Shown here in pieces: positions 8,830-19,485 of a DNA stretch of 64,000 nt. The DNA is taken from assembly GCA_963846475.1 (NCBI GenBank), contig CAWJVZ010000004.1, positions 186,001 through 250,000 on the forward strand, given 5' to 3'. The stretch's first letter is position 1. Each line of letters starts with the position of its first letter. The notes below the pieces were generated by a model that saw nothing but the letters and a program-made list of their open reading frames with translations, made no database searches and was not told the DNA's origin. The translations under genes were made by a program, and so were the position numbers. Origin of the DNA: DASWJZ01 sp963846475 (GTDB taxonomy: Bacteria; Pseudomonadota; Alphaproteobacteria; Rhizobiales; Afifellaceae).

Positions 8830-10077
8830 TTAGCAAGCGCTTTTTTGACTTGCCGCTGCGGTGGCGAACAGGGTGCGGCTGGCGAGCATGGCGCAGGCAA
8901 CGGCGAGCAGACGGTCGGCGACGGAGCGAAGCGCGCGGGCATGCGAATGGCCGCGTTGGCGCAGGGCGGCGTATTTGGCGCGGCTTCGCGGGTCGTGCTG
9001 GATGGCGGTGCGCGCCCAATGATGGACGGCGTCGCTGAGGCGGCGATGACAAGCCCGGCGGCGCAGGACGATGCGGCGCTTGCCCGACTGCTTGGTCACC
9101 GGGGCGACGCCGGACAAGCAGCGCAGCGCCTGATAGTCTCGCTCGCGCAGGGCCTCGCCGGCCTCTGCGAGCAGCGTGGCGCAGACGATCCTTCCGATGC
9201 CTGGCAGGGATCTCAGGATGGTCACGTCACGCTGCTCTTGCGGCTGCCCCGGCGCGTCCTCCTCGGGCGCAGCGAGGCTGGCGAGCAGGCGATCGAGCTC
9301 GCCGTGCGCCTCTTTGATCTGGCGGCTGACGAGGCGCAGGCGGGGAATGAGCGTGCGGATGTGGGCGGTTGCCGCCTCGGTGGCGCCGGCGGCGACCTGG
9401 ATGGGCGGCCGGCGGAGCTGCTTCAAGGCCTCGGCCGCATCGAAGCGGCGGATGCGATGCCGCTTGAGGAGCTTGGCGAGACTGGCTTGGCGGAGGCGGC
9501 GGGCCTTATCGGGCGTCGGCGCGCTCTCCCACAGTTGCAGGAACCATTCGGCGGCGAGATCATCGGCGAGCTCCAGCATGGCCGGGAAGTAGCGCCAGAG
9601 CTGGTCTCGCATGCGGTTGGCGAGACGGACCTGCTCGACGGTCAGTTCGTCGGCGATCCGCGACCATTCGCGCAGCTCGATGACCAGCGGATCGGCCGGC
9701 CGCAACGGACGCAGGCGCGGCCGGTCGGTCCTCAGCGCATCGGCCAGCACCTCGGCGTCGCGGCTGTCGTCCTTGGCGCCGGCCAGCGTGAAGCGGTCGC
9801 GGAAGCGGTCGAGCTGCTTGGGATTGACCGCGTAGACGGTGAAGCCGCGCTCCATGAGCGCCTCAACGACCGGCCCGTGCGGCACCTCGATGGCGACATG
9901 CACCGCTTGCGGCGCGGCGCCGCTCGCGGCGATCAGCCAGGCGCCCATCTCAGCCAGGCCCTCGCCGCCATGAGCGAAGCTGCGCACGCGCTTGCCGCGC
10001 CCCTGCGCATCCGACAGACAAACGACATGCGCCTGCGACGCCCAATCGACGCCGGCATACCAGATCTGTTCTTCCAT
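8830..10077 (-). CDS. IS110-family DEDD transposase
   Basis: RuvC-like DEDD recombinase of the IS110 family, 415 residues. The acidic residues fit D11 (YAGVDWASQAH), E64 (VAIEVPHG), D104 and D107 (AKDDSRDAEVLADAL). The C-terminal transposase_20 domain has the helix-hairpin-helix-like RSLPGIGRIVCATLL, and a serine in the SGKRRIVLRRR region fits the catalytic Ser that makes the covalent intermediate in this family. The frame is open 103 codons further upstream, but that part is low-complexity Arg-rich sequence; homologues start MEEQIWYAGVDWA, so ATG at 10077 was chosen. The gene appears intact, so the element may be active. Confidence 0.92.
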   Translation of the reverse strand: MEEQIWYAGVDWASQAHVVCLSDAQGRGKRVRSFAHGGEGLAEMGAWLIAASGAAPQAVHVAIEVPHGPVVEALMERGFTVYAVNPKQLDRFRDRFTLAGAKDDSRDAEVLADALRTDRPRLRPLRPADPLVIELREWSRIADELTVEQVRLANRMRDQLWRYFPAMLELADDLAAEWFLQLWESAPTPDKARRLRQASLAKLLKRHRIRRFDAAEALKQLRRPPIQVAAGATEAATAHIRTLIPRLRLVSRQIKEAHGELDRLLASLAAPEEDAPGQPQEQRDVTILRSLPGIGRIVCATLLAEAGEALRERDYQALRCLSGVAPVTKQSGKRRIVLRRRACHRRLSDAVHHWARTAIQHDPRSRAKYAALRQRGHSHARALRSVADRLLAVACAMLASRTLFATAAASQKSAC

Positions 10078-10430
10078 GCTCCTCTCCCTGTTCTCGCAAC
10101 GAGCCCGCCGCGACGTCGGCCGATCCCTGTACCTGGCGCTCAAGGGCGCGGTCTCCCCACTGGGCCTGCAATCGCAGCCGCCAGCCGGGGCACATGTCCG
10201 CGCGTGGTGCTCGCCGCTTTGACAGCGGCGGCGCTGGGGCGCTTCGGTCGCTCCCGGCCGGCCGGCCCCGGTCCTCCTGTCTGAGCCAATTCGCCGGACC
10301 CGCGAAGCCGCCCGCCCGCTACGGCGCCACGGAGGGCGCGCGTGCGGCCGGCTTCGCTTTCGCCGAGCCAAGCTTTGCAGGATCACCGGCCATCACCGGT
10401 ACAGGGGCGCCTGGAGGCGCCATTATTTAA
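10078..10430 (-). ncRNA. possible IS110 bridge-RNA region (5' non-coding flank of the transposase)
   Basis: IS110-group elements express a structured bridge RNA from the non-coding end next to the transposase gene; it binds target and donor DNA in separate loops. This 350-base flank has no plausible gene and contains strong hairpins, such as CGCCGCT-TTGAC-AGCGGCG (10212-10230) and GGCGCC-TGGA-GGCGCC (10406-10421), plus the direct repeat ATCACCGG (10382-10389, 10392-10399). The position fits; the actual RNA, its ends and its guide loops are not shown by what I can do by eye. Confidence 0.35.
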
Positions 10431-10547
10431 TTTGCGAGGCGTTCTTCAGGCGCTCCGCTCCCTCGATAGAGGGGAATCGAGGCCGGCGACACCGGCCAGG
10501 CTCTTTGATCACCCCGGGCCGCACGGCCGCGGGACGATGACGCGCGT

Positions 10548-10672
10548 CCTCCTCTCCCCTCCGCCGGGGAGAGGCCGACTCGCGAAGCGAGCGGGTGAGG
10601 GACGAGATCGTAAAGAACTGCGCCAGAACCCTCACCCGGCTCGGCGCTGCGCGCGGACGGGGGGAGAGGAGG
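10548..10672. repeat. 125-bp long palindromic intergenic element
   Basis: Outer arms CCTCCTCTCCCC (10548-10559) and GGGGAGAGGAGG (10661-10672) are perfect inverted repeats. Inside are a second perfect pair, CGGGTGAGGG (10592-10601) and CCCTCACCCG (10629-10638), and the small hairpin CTCGC-GAA-GCGAG (10579-10591); CTCTCCCC can alternatively pair with GGGGAGAG at 10566-10573. The architecture is that of a non-autonomous palindromic repeat of rhizobial type. It lies about 140 bases upstream of lpdA and could be transcribed into its leader. Confidence 0.7.
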
Positions 10673-10810
10673 TGCTGGCCTCCGACGCCACGCTGTTCGA
10701 GAAGTAGCGTGGCCAATCCCCCCGCATATCCCCCATGCGCCGCCGTCGGTGGCGCGAGGGCCGGGCATCCGCTATTTGAGCCCGGAGCGGAGAAAAATCC
10801 GGGGAGCGAG

Positions 10811-12226
<1,416 letters not shown>

Positions 12227-12268
12227 CGGGCGGCGGCAAGTCGCGGCCAAGGCAGATAGGAGACGAAC

Positions 12269-12535
12269 ATGGAAGGTGTGGGCTGGATATTGACCATCGT
12301 GCTGGGGGGCCTGGCAGGCTGGATCGCCGAAAAGGTGATGCGCAGCGACATGGGCCTGATCATGAACATCGTCCTCGGCATTGTCGGCGCGCTGGTGCTG
12401 AATGCCATCCTCGCCTGGCTGGACCTGCTGCCGGAAGGCGGCGGCGGCATCGTCGTTCAGCTGATCGTCGCGGTTATCGGTGCCTGCATCCTGATCGCCA
12501 TTTTCCGCCTGGTCCGCGGGCGGCCGGTCCGCTGA
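12269..12535 (+). CDS. GlsB/YeaQ/YmgE-family small membrane protein
   Basis: 88 residues with three hydrophobic segments (about 5-20, 28-47 and 58-80) and the glycine-rich family pattern GGLAGWIAEKVM followed by NIVLGIVGALV. Members (transglycosylase-associated family) are found across bacteria, often stress-induced; the molecular role is unknown. It sits between lpdA and lipA, the place where a homologue is often found in rhizobia, and may be co-transcribed with lpdA (42-base gap). Confidence 0.9.
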   Translation: MEGVGWILTIVLGGLAGWIAEKVMRSDMGLIMNIVLGIVGALVLNAILAWLDLLPEGGGGIVVQLIVAVIGACILIAIFRLVRGRPVR

Positions 12536-12553
12536 CCCTGACGCTTGCACGAT

Positions 12554-12580
12554 GCGCGGCTCTAGGGCCGCGCTGAGGAG
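12554..12580 (+). promoter_or_regulatory. G+C-rich hairpin and strong ribosome binding site before lipA
   Basis: Hairpin GCGCGGC-TCTAGG-GCCGCGC occupies 12554-12573. GAGGAG follows directly at 12575-12580, six bases before the CTG codon proposed as the lipA start. The hairpin could end transcription from the gene before, or affect access to the binding site; which of the two cannot be read from the sequence. Confidence 0.5.
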
Positions 12581-12586
12581 CCCGGT

Positions 12587-13552
12587 CTGGTTACGCTGAT
12601 CGACACCATCGAGGCGAGGGCCGGGCACGGCGCCCGGCCCCGTCATCCGGAGAAGGCGCACCGGCCGGACTCGCCGGTGCTCCGCAAGCCGGAGTGGATC
12701 CGCGTCCGCGCCCCCGGGTCGCCCGTCTGGGCGGAGACGCGCGACATCGTCCGCGAGAACAAGCTCGTCACGGTCTGCGAGGAGGCAAGCTGTCCGAATA
12801 TCGGCGAGTGCTGGTCGAAGAAGCACGCCACCTTCATGATTCTCGGCGACACCTGTACGCGCGCCTGCGCCTTCTGCAACGTCCGCACCGGCATCCCCGG
12901 CGCGGTGGACCCGGACGAGCCGGAACACCTCGCCGATGCCGTCGCCAAAATGGGCCTTGCTCATGTCGTGGTGACCTCGGTTGACCGCGACGACCTTGCC
13001 GACGGCGGCGCCGGACATTTCGCCGCGGTCATCCGCGCCGTCCGCGCCCGCACGCCCGAGACGACGATCGAAGTGCTGACGCCGGATTTTTTGCGCAAGG
13101 ACGGCGCGCTGGAAACGGTCGTGCAGGCCGGGCCCGATGTCTTCAACCATAACCTCGAGACCGTGCCGTCGCTCTATCTGACGGTCCGGCCCGGCGCCCG
13201 CTATTTCCACTCCGTCCGCCTCTTGCAGCGCGTGAAGGAGCTCGACCCAGGAATGTTCACCAAGTCGGGCATCATGGTAGGCCTCGGCGAGGAGAGGAAT
13301 GAGATCCTGCAGCTGATGGATGATCTCAGGACCGCCGATGTCGATTTCCTCACCATCGGCCAGTACCTGCAGCCGACCCGCAAGCACCATCCGGTCCGGT
13401 CTTTCGTGACGCCCGATGAATTCCGCTCTTACGAGACGATCGCCTACGCCAAGGGCTTTCTGCTCGTCGCCGCCAGCCCGCTGACCCGTTCCTCCCACCA
13501 CGCCGGCGAGGATTTTGCGCGGCTCCGCGCCGCCCGCGTCGCGCGCGGCTAA
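12587..13552 (+). CDS. lipA: lipoyl synthase, probably starting at CTG
   Basis: Radical SAM enzyme that inserts two sulfurs into octanoyl groups on E2 and GcvH domains. N-terminal auxiliary cluster cysteines are in CEEASCPNIGEC, radical SAM cysteines in CTRACAFC, and the C-terminal RSSHHAG carries the family's serine. Rhizobial homologues start MVTLIDT-like; here the matching reading is LVTLIDTIEAR from CTG 12587, with GAGGAG six bases before and a TAG at 12563 closing the frame upstream. No ATG, GTG or TTG lies between that stop and CTG; the next usable start, GTG 12677, would remove a conserved 30-residue N-terminus. 321 residues with the CTG start. Confidence 0.95.
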   Translation: MVTLIDTIEARAGHGARPRHPEKAHRPDSPVLRKPEWIRVRAPGSPVWAETRDIVRENKLVTVCEEASCPNIGECWSKKHATFMILGDTCTRACAFCNVRTGIPGAVDPDEPEHLADAVAKMGLAHVVVTSVDRDDLADGGAGHFAAVIRAVRARTPETTIEVLTPDFLRKDGALETVVQAGPDVFNHNLETVPSLYLTVRPGARYFHSVRLLQRVKELDPGMFTKSGIMVGLGEERNEILQLMDDLRTADVDFLTIGQYLQPTRKHHPVRSFVTPDEFRSYETIAYAKGFLLVAASPLTRSSHHAGEDFARLRAARVARG

Positions 13553-13563
13553 ATTTCGGGCCG

Positions 13564-14028
13564 ATGCCCGAATTCCGCACGACCCGCCGGGTCGCCCACT
13601 CCGCCGAACGGATGTTCGACCTCGTCGCCGACGTCGAGCGCTATCCGGAATTCGTGCCGTTCTGCGAAATGCTGCAGGTACGCGGCCGCCGGCGGGACGG
13701 CGAGCGCGAGGTGTTGGTCGCCGACATGAGCATCGGCTACAAGCTGGTGCGCGAGACGTTCACCAGCAAGGTGACGCTCGACCGCCCGGCCCTGGAGATC
13801 CGCGCCGATTATCTCGACGGCCCCTTCCGCGCGCTGGAAAACAGCTGGACGTTCAAGCTCCTCCCTGATGGCTCGGAAATCAGCTTCTGCATTCAATACG
13901 AGTTCCGCAGTCGCGCTTTGGCGGTGCTCATGGGCGCCATGTTCGACCGTGTCTTCCGCACCTTCGCCGACGCCTTCGAGAAGCGGGCCGATCAGATCTA
14001 CGGCAAATCGCAGGCGCCGGCCGGCTGA
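13564..14028 (+). CDS. Coq10/RatA-like START-domain (SRPBCC) protein
   Basis: 154 residues with the SRPBCC/START fold pattern: N-terminal AHSAERMFDLVADVERYPEF, central beta strands with ETFTSKVTLDRP, and the long C-terminal helix VLMGAMFDRVFRTFADAFEKR. The family includes yeast Coq10, which binds coenzyme Q, and E. coli RatA, described as a ribosome-associating toxin. Alphaproteobacterial members next to lipA are more likely ubiquinone-binding chaperones. No antitoxin gene is adjacent. It starts 11 bases after lipA and is probably in the same transcript; its stop abuts that of convergent cinA. Confidence 0.88.
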   Translation: MPEFRTTRRVAHSAERMFDLVADVERYPEFVPFCEMLQVRGRRRDGEREVLVADMSIGYKLVRETFTSKVTLDRPALEIRADYLDGPFRALENSWTFKLLPDGSEISFCIQYEFRSRALAVLMGAMFDRVFRTFADAFEKRADQIYGKSQAPAG

Positions 14029-14524
14029 TCAGGTGAGGGCGCGCACCAGCGCGAACGCCTCCGCCACGCTCGTCAGCCGGATCGCCCGCCGCCCGATATC
14101 ACCAGTGCGGATTTCTCGGTGCAGCACCGGCCCGCCGCGTTTCGCCGCGGCGAGATGGACGAGGCCGACCGGCTTTACCGCAGTGCCGCCGCCCGGCCCG
14201 GCCACGCCCGTGACCGCAAGGGAAAGGTCGGCGCGCGAGTGCACCAGGGCGCCCGCCGCCATCGCCCGCGCCACCGCTTCACTGACGGCGCCATGTTCCT
14301 GGATCAACGCTGCCGGCACGCCGATCTGCTCGGCTCTTCGCGTCATCGGAATAGGTCACAAAGCCGCGCTCGAACACGTCCGAGGCGCCCGGCACTTCAG
14401 TCAGGATCGCGGCGATCAGCCCGCCCGTGCAGGATTCTGCCGTGGCCAGCGTCAAGCCCTTCCCGCGGCAGGCGGAGATCAGGTCGGAGGCTTCCTCGAC
14501 CAACGCCTCGAACTCCGGAGTCAT
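14029..14524 (-). CDS. cinA: CinA C-terminal-domain (PncC-like) nicotinamide-nucleotide amidohydrolase, frameshifted
   Basis: Single-domain CinA/PncC family protein of about 165 residues; PncC deamidates nicotinamide mononucleotide for NAD recycling. Conserved TLATAESCTGGLIA at the N-terminus and LSLAVTGVAGPGGG in the middle. The reading frame breaks after FVTYSDDAK: removing one base from the GG at 14332-14333 joins it to EQIGVPAALIQEHGAVSE and on to the stop at 14029. Start ATG overlaps the ispDF stop (ATGA), so the two genes are probably translated together. The break is probably an inserted base. Confidence 0.85.
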
Positions 14525-15715
14525 TCTGCAGATTCGGGAGGCAGTTGGACGGTGGCCAGCGCCAGCGCCGCTATCCCTTCGCCGCGGCCTGTGAAGCCGA
14601 GGCGCTCGGATGTGGTCGCCTTCACGCTCACGCGGCCGACCGCCACATCTGCCATCGCGGCAATCGCCTCGCGCATCCTCTCCCGATGCGGCGCGACTTT
14701 CGGGTGCTCGCAGACAAGCGTCACATCGAGGTGAAGGATGCGGCCCCCGCGCTCGCGCACCCGTCGGAGGGCGTCGCGCGAGAAAACGGTCCGAGGAAAT
14801 GCCCTTCCATTGCGGATCGGAGGGCGGAAAGTGGGCGCCTATATCGCCGTCGCCGACCGTGCCAAACAGCGCGTCGGTCAGCGCATGCAGCCCAACATCG
14901 GCGTCGGAATGGCCGACCAGGCCCTGATCGTGCGGGATCCGGACCCCGCAGAGCCAGACGGAATTCCCCGGCCCGAAGGCGTGCACGTCGAAACCTTGAG
15001 CCGTCCGCGTTTCCATGGCTGCCTCAATCATCCCTTCAGCTGCCGTAAAATCCGATGGCGTGGTGAGCTTCAAATTGCGCCGGTCGCCCGCGACCACGCG
15101 CACGCCAAGGCCGCCTAATTCGGCAACTGCGGCATCGTCGGTAAGATCGCCGTGGCCTGCGGCGGCGGCTTGCCGGTGCGCGTGGAGCAAGGGGCGGAAC
15201 GGAAAGCCTTGAGGCGTCTGTGCGGTCACCAGATCCTGGCGCGGCACCGTCGTGGCGATCACGCCGGCCTTGACCCGCTTAAGCGTCTCCGTCACGGGCA
15301 GGGCGGGGATCGCCCCCATCTCGTCGGTGCAGGCCTGGATGATCCGCCAGACCAGGTCGGCCGGCGCGAAAGGTCGAGCCGCATCGTGGATCAGGACGAA
15401 GCGCGGCCCATGTTCGACAAGCGCTTCCAGGCCGTTCAGGACGGATTGCTGCCGCGTGGCGCCGCCGGTGACTGGCGCCAGCAGATTCGGCAGGCCATGC
15501 ACGGCTTCGGCATAGGTGGCGGCATCGCCCGGTCCCACGACGACGAGAATTCTGTCCATGTTGCGGTGCGACAAAAGCGCCTCAATCGAGCGTCGGAGGA
15601 CGGTTCGACCGGCCAGCTGAACATATTGCTTAGGCAAATCACGACCTGCCCTAAGTCCGCGTCCCGCAGCCACGATGAGGCCGAAAATGCCGTTCTGTGC
15701 AGGTTCTGCTGCCAT
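14521..15715 (-). CDS. ispDF: bifunctional MEP cytidylyltransferase / MECDP synthase, frameshifted
   Basis: Fusion of IspD and IspF, steps three and five of the MEP isoprenoid pathway. IspD part: VAAGRGLRAGRDLPKQY (CTP-binding), HDAARPF and the C-terminal TDDAAVAE and KLTTPSDF. IspF part begins at about residue 225: GFDVHAFG, the metal-binding HSDADVGLHALTDA and FPPSDPQWKG. After SSDRFL the frame is lost; dropping one G or C at about 14774-14781 joins it to RERGGRILHLDVTLVCEHPK and the stop at 14521, with ERLGFTGRGEGIAA as the usual C-terminus. The fusion is typical of alphaproteobacteria. The break is probably a sequencing insertion. Confidence 0.93.
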
Positions 15716-15809
15716 GATGCTCCGATTTCGGAATGCCCTTTAGCACGCCGGCCGAAGCGCCGTCGCCCCTTGTGCCAAAGGCTCGTTTGTCTATTCTGCA
15801 GGCAAATCG

Positions 15810-16837
15810 ATGGATGCATCTTTTTTGAGCACTGAATCGCGTTTTGCCGACAGGCTGCGAGTCGGCCCCGTTGAAGTTCCCAACCGAGCATTTCTGGCGC
15901 CGATGTCGGGCATCACCGACCTGCCGTTTCGGCGCATGGCGGCCCGCTATGGGGCCGGCCTTGTCGTCTCCGAGATGGTGGCTTGCGAAAGCGCCGCTCT
16001 CGGGTCGGAAGAGGCGCGGCTCAGAGCCGAAGGCGAGGGGCTCGCCATCCACGTCGTGCAACTCGCTGGGCGCGACGCGGCCGCGATGGCGCAAGGGGTG
16101 AAGGTTGCCGAGGCCGCGGGCGCGACGATCATCGACATCAATATGGGCTGCCCAGCGAAGCGCGTGACGAACGGCTATGCCGGCTCGGCGCTGATGCGCG
16201 ACATCGACCTGGCCCTCCGTATCGTCGAGGCCACGGTGAAAGCGGCAAGCGTGCCTGTCACCTTGAAGATGCGGCTCGGCTGGGACGCGCAGAGCCTCAA
16301 TGCGCCTGAGATCGCCGCGCAGGGCCGAAGCGGCCGGAGTGCAGCTCATCACAGTGCACGGCCGCACCCGATGCCAGTTCTACCAGGGATCGGCGGACTG
16401 GCGCGCCATCAGGCGCGTGAAGGACGCGGTCACGGTGCCCGTCGTTGCCAACGGCGATCTGACCCGGCCGGAGGACGCGCGCGGAAATGCTTGCCGCGTC
16501 CGGCGCCGACGCTGTGATGATCGGCCGCGGCGCTGGCGGGCAGCCGTGGCTTGTCGGCCAGATCGGCGCGGTTCTGGCGGGACGTTCGCCGCAGCCGGCG
16601 CCGCAAGGCGCGGCGATGCTCGACCATGTCCTCGAGCATTACGAGATGATCCTCTCGCATTACGGCCCGGGGCAGGGGGTCCGCATCGCCAGAAAACACC
16701 TCGGCTGGTATCTGGACCGCTCCGCAGCCGCCCGCCGTGCTCCGCCAACGCGATCCTGACCGCATCGGAGCCGAAAGGCGTCGATCCGGCTCCTCCGCGC
16801 CGCCTTCGCGGAAGGCGAAACCGCGATGGCGGCGTGA
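15810..16837 (+). CDS. dusB: tRNA-dihydrouridine synthase DusB (NifR3), several frameshifts
   Basis: FMN enzyme that reduces uridines in the tRNA D-loop; called nifR3 where it precedes ntrBC. N-terminal FLAPMSGITDLPFRRMA, INMGCPAKRV with the catalytic Cys, then LKMRLGWD, in frame to about 16310. Later parts, HGRTRCQFYQGSADW, GADAVMIGRGAGGQPW and RLLRAAFAEGE, are in other frames. Five one-base removals (about 16316, 16483, two in 16724-16747, 16777) restore one protein of about 340 residues ending at TGA 16835-16837. That stop overlaps the GTG start of ntrB. All changes are insertions, so base-calling error is more likely than decay. Confidence 0.9.
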
Positions 16838-17960
16838 CGATCGCCATCCAGGCGGCCTTCGACGGCGTGGCCTCCGCCGTCCTCAACGCCATCCCGCATC
16901 CGGTGGTGATGATCGGGCCCGACGGACGCATCGCCGGCGCCAACCAGGCGGCGGAGAATTTTTTCCAGAATTCCGCTGCCGTGCTGGTCCGCCACGGCAT
17001 CGATCACTTCGTGCCGTTCGGCAGCCCGCTGTTCAGCCTCATCGAGCAGGTGCGGAACGGCGGCGCGACGGTAACCGAATATCGCGTCGACATCTCCTCG
17101 CCGCGGCTCGGCGCGGAGCGGGTGGTCGACATCTACGCCTCGCCGGTGGCGGAGCGGCCCGGTCATGTGGCCCTCATGCTGCTGCCGCGCTCGGTGACCG
17201 AAAAGATCGACCGCCAGCTTACTCATCGCGGCGCCGCGCGCACCGTGACCGGCCTTGCCTCGATGCTGGCGCATGAGATCAAGAATCCGCTGTCCGGCAT
17301 CCGCGGCGCCGCGCAGCTCCTGGAGGCGGAAGCAGACGAGAACGACCGGGCGCTCACCCGGCTGATCTGCGAGGAGGCCGACCGCATCGTCGGGCTGGTC
17401 GACCGCATGGAGATCTTTGCCGACGAGCGCCCGACCGAACGCGGCAGCCCGTCAACATCCATGCAGTGCTTGAGCGCGTGAAGGCGATCGCCCGCAACGG
17501 CTTCGCGCGCTACGATCCGTATCGTCGAGGAATACGATCCGTCGCTGCCGCCCGTTCACGGCAACCGCGATCAGCTCATCCAGGTGTTCCTGAACCTGGT
17601 GAAGAACGCCGCCGAGGCGATCGGCAATTCCGGCGAGGGCGAGATCGTCTTCCGCACCGCCTTCCGGCCGGGCATCCGGCTCTCTATGCCGGGCAGCCGT
17701 CAGCAGGGTCAGCCTGCCGCTGCGAATTCACCGTCATCGACAACGGTCCGGGCGTACCGGAGGACCTGCTACCCTACATCTTCGACCCGTTCGTCACGTC
17801 GAAGGCCAACGGCACCGGGCTCGGCCTGGCGCTGGTCGCCAAAATCATCGGCGACCACGGCGGCGTCATCGAATGCGAATCGCAGCCGCGGCGCACTGCG
17901 TTTCGCATCCTCATGCCGGCCCATACCGGCAAGGTCGCCGACGAGGAGTCGAGGCCCTGA
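16834..17960 (+). CDS. ntrB: nitrogen-regulation sensor histidine kinase NtrB (GlnL), several frameshifts
   Basis: Soluble kinase/phosphatase acting on NtrC under PII control. PAS domain (VVMIGPDGRIAGANQAAENFF), H box GLASMLAHEIKNPLSGIRG, N box VFLNLVKNAAEAIG, G1 VIDNGPGVPED and G2 GTGLGLALVAKII. Starts at GTG 16834 overlapping the dusB stop. About five inserted bases (two within 17441-17450, 17514, 17704, 17722) split it into pieces in three frames; correcting them gives one protein of about 373 residues ending at 17960. ntrC follows one base later, the standard ntrBC operon. Confidence 0.9.
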
Positions 17961-17961
17961 C

Positions 17962-19402
17962 ATGAATGCCGGAACCATCCTGGTCGCCGACGACGATGCC
18001 GCCATCCGCACGGTGCTGAACCAGGCGCTGTCGCGGGCCGGCCATACGGTGCGCCTCACCTCGAACGCCGCCACGCTCTGGCGCTGGGTGGCGGAAGGCG
18101 AGGGCGACGTCGTCATCACCGACGTGGTCATGCCGGACGGCAACGCCTTCGATCTGCTGCCGCGCATCAAGCGTACGCGGCCGGATCTGCCGATCGTGGT
18201 GATGAGCGCCCAGAACACCTTCATGACGGCGATCCGCGCATCGGAGAAGGGCGCCTACGAGTATCTGCCGAAACCCTTCGACCTGAAGGAGCTGATCGCC
18301 ATCGTCGGCCGCGCACTTGCCGAGCCGCGCGGCCCGCGTCGGGTCGAGGCCGAGGAGGAGGCCGGCGATGCGATCCCGCTGGTCGGGCGCTCGCCGGCCA
18401 TGCAGGACATCTACCGCATGCTGGCCCGGCTCATGCAGACGGACCTGACGGTGATGATCTCCGGCGAATCCGGCACCGGCAAGGAGCTCGTCGCCCGCGC
18501 GCTCCATGATTACGGCAAGCGTCGCAAGGGACCGTTCGTTGCGGTCAACATGGCGGCGATCCCGCGCGACCTCATCGAGTCGGAGCTGTTCGGCCACGAG
18601 CGCGGCGCCTTCACCGGCGCGCAGGCGCGCTCCGCCGGCCGCTTCGAGCAGGCCGAAGGCGGCACGCTCTTCCTCGACGAGATCGGCGACATGCCGATGG
18701 AGGCGCAGACGCGGCTTCTCCGCGTGCTGCAGCAGGGCGAATACACCACGGTCGGCGGCCGCACGCCCGATCCGCACCGACGTCCGGATCATCGCTGCCA
18801 CCAACAAGGATCTGCGCCAGCTGATCCGCCAGGGGCTCTTCCGCGAGGATCTGTTCTTCCGGCTCAACGTCGTGCCGATCCGGCTGCCGCCGCTGCGCGA
18901 GCGGCCGGACGACATCCCCGATCTGGTCCGCCATTTCCTCGCCGCGGCCGAGCGCGAGGGGTTGCCGCCGAAAACAATCGAGCCTGGCGCCATCGAAGCC
19001 ATGCAGCGCTATCGCTGGCCGGGGAATGTGCGCGAGCTGGAGAACCTGGTGCGCCGCCTGACCGCGCTCTATCCGCAGGAGCGCATCACCGCGTCCATCG
19101 TCGAGAACGAGATCGGCCCGATGGCGGAGATCGATCCGCTGCCCACCGCGGAATCGGAAGAGATCGGCGGGGCCATGGAGCGCCATCTCTCCCGCTATTT
19201 CGGCGAATACGGCAACGGCCTCCCGCCGCCCGGGCTCTATCAGCGCGTTCTCAGGGAGGTGGAGGTGCCGCTGATCAGCGCAGCGCTCGGCGCCACGCGC
19301 GGCAACCAGATCAAGGCGGCCGAGTTGCTTGGCCTCAACCGCAACACGCTCCGCAAGAAGATCCGCGAGCTTGAGATCCACGTGATGCGCCGCAGCGCCT
19401 GA
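17962..19402 (+). CDS. ntrC: nitrogen-regulation response regulator NtrC, one frameshift
   Basis: Sigma-54 activator for nitrogen-limitation genes. Receiver domain at the N-terminus (ILVADDDAAIRTVL; phospho-Asp in VVITDVVMPDGNAF; Lys in YLPKPFDLKE), AAA+ domain with Walker A GESGTGKE, sigma-54 loop GAFTGA, Walker B GGTLFLDEIGDM, and a Fis-type helix-turn-helix (NQIKAAELLGLNRNTLRKKI). The frame is lost after VGGRTP; removing the G at 18769 restores IRTDVRIIAATNKDL and about 479 residues. Co-transcribed with ntrB. Confidence 0.94.
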
Positions 19403-19485
19403 GGACAATCGACTCGCCGCCGTAATTGTGACAAATTGGTCACGCCTGTTGCGCTCCCGCATCTAACGCGGCTAATCGATGCCTC

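Larger units (their letters stand above)
8830..10430 (-). mobile_element. IS110-family insertion sequence (ends not resolved)
   Basis: The element comprises one transposase gene plus a long G+C-rich non-coding stretch on its 5' side. No terminal inverted repeats or target duplication are visible, which is normal for IS110. The right boundary given is a guess near the hairpin GGCGCC-TGGA-GGCGCC (10406-10421), after which base composition becomes A+T-rich (ATTATTTAATTT). The insertion lies between lexA and lpdA, at a place where the usual rhizobial gene order is broken, and palindromic repeats flank it on both sides. Confidence 0.6.

Noticed and set aside
13564..14028. RatA-type toxin of a toxin-antitoxin pair
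   Set aside because: No antitoxin is adjacent and the START-domain protein next to lipA is better explained as a Coq10-like ubiquinone chaperone.
16300..17960. Programmed frameshifting in dusB and ntrB
   Set aside because: No slippery heptamer or downstream pseudoknot pattern; the shifts are many, scattered and all in one direction, as expected from insertion errors.
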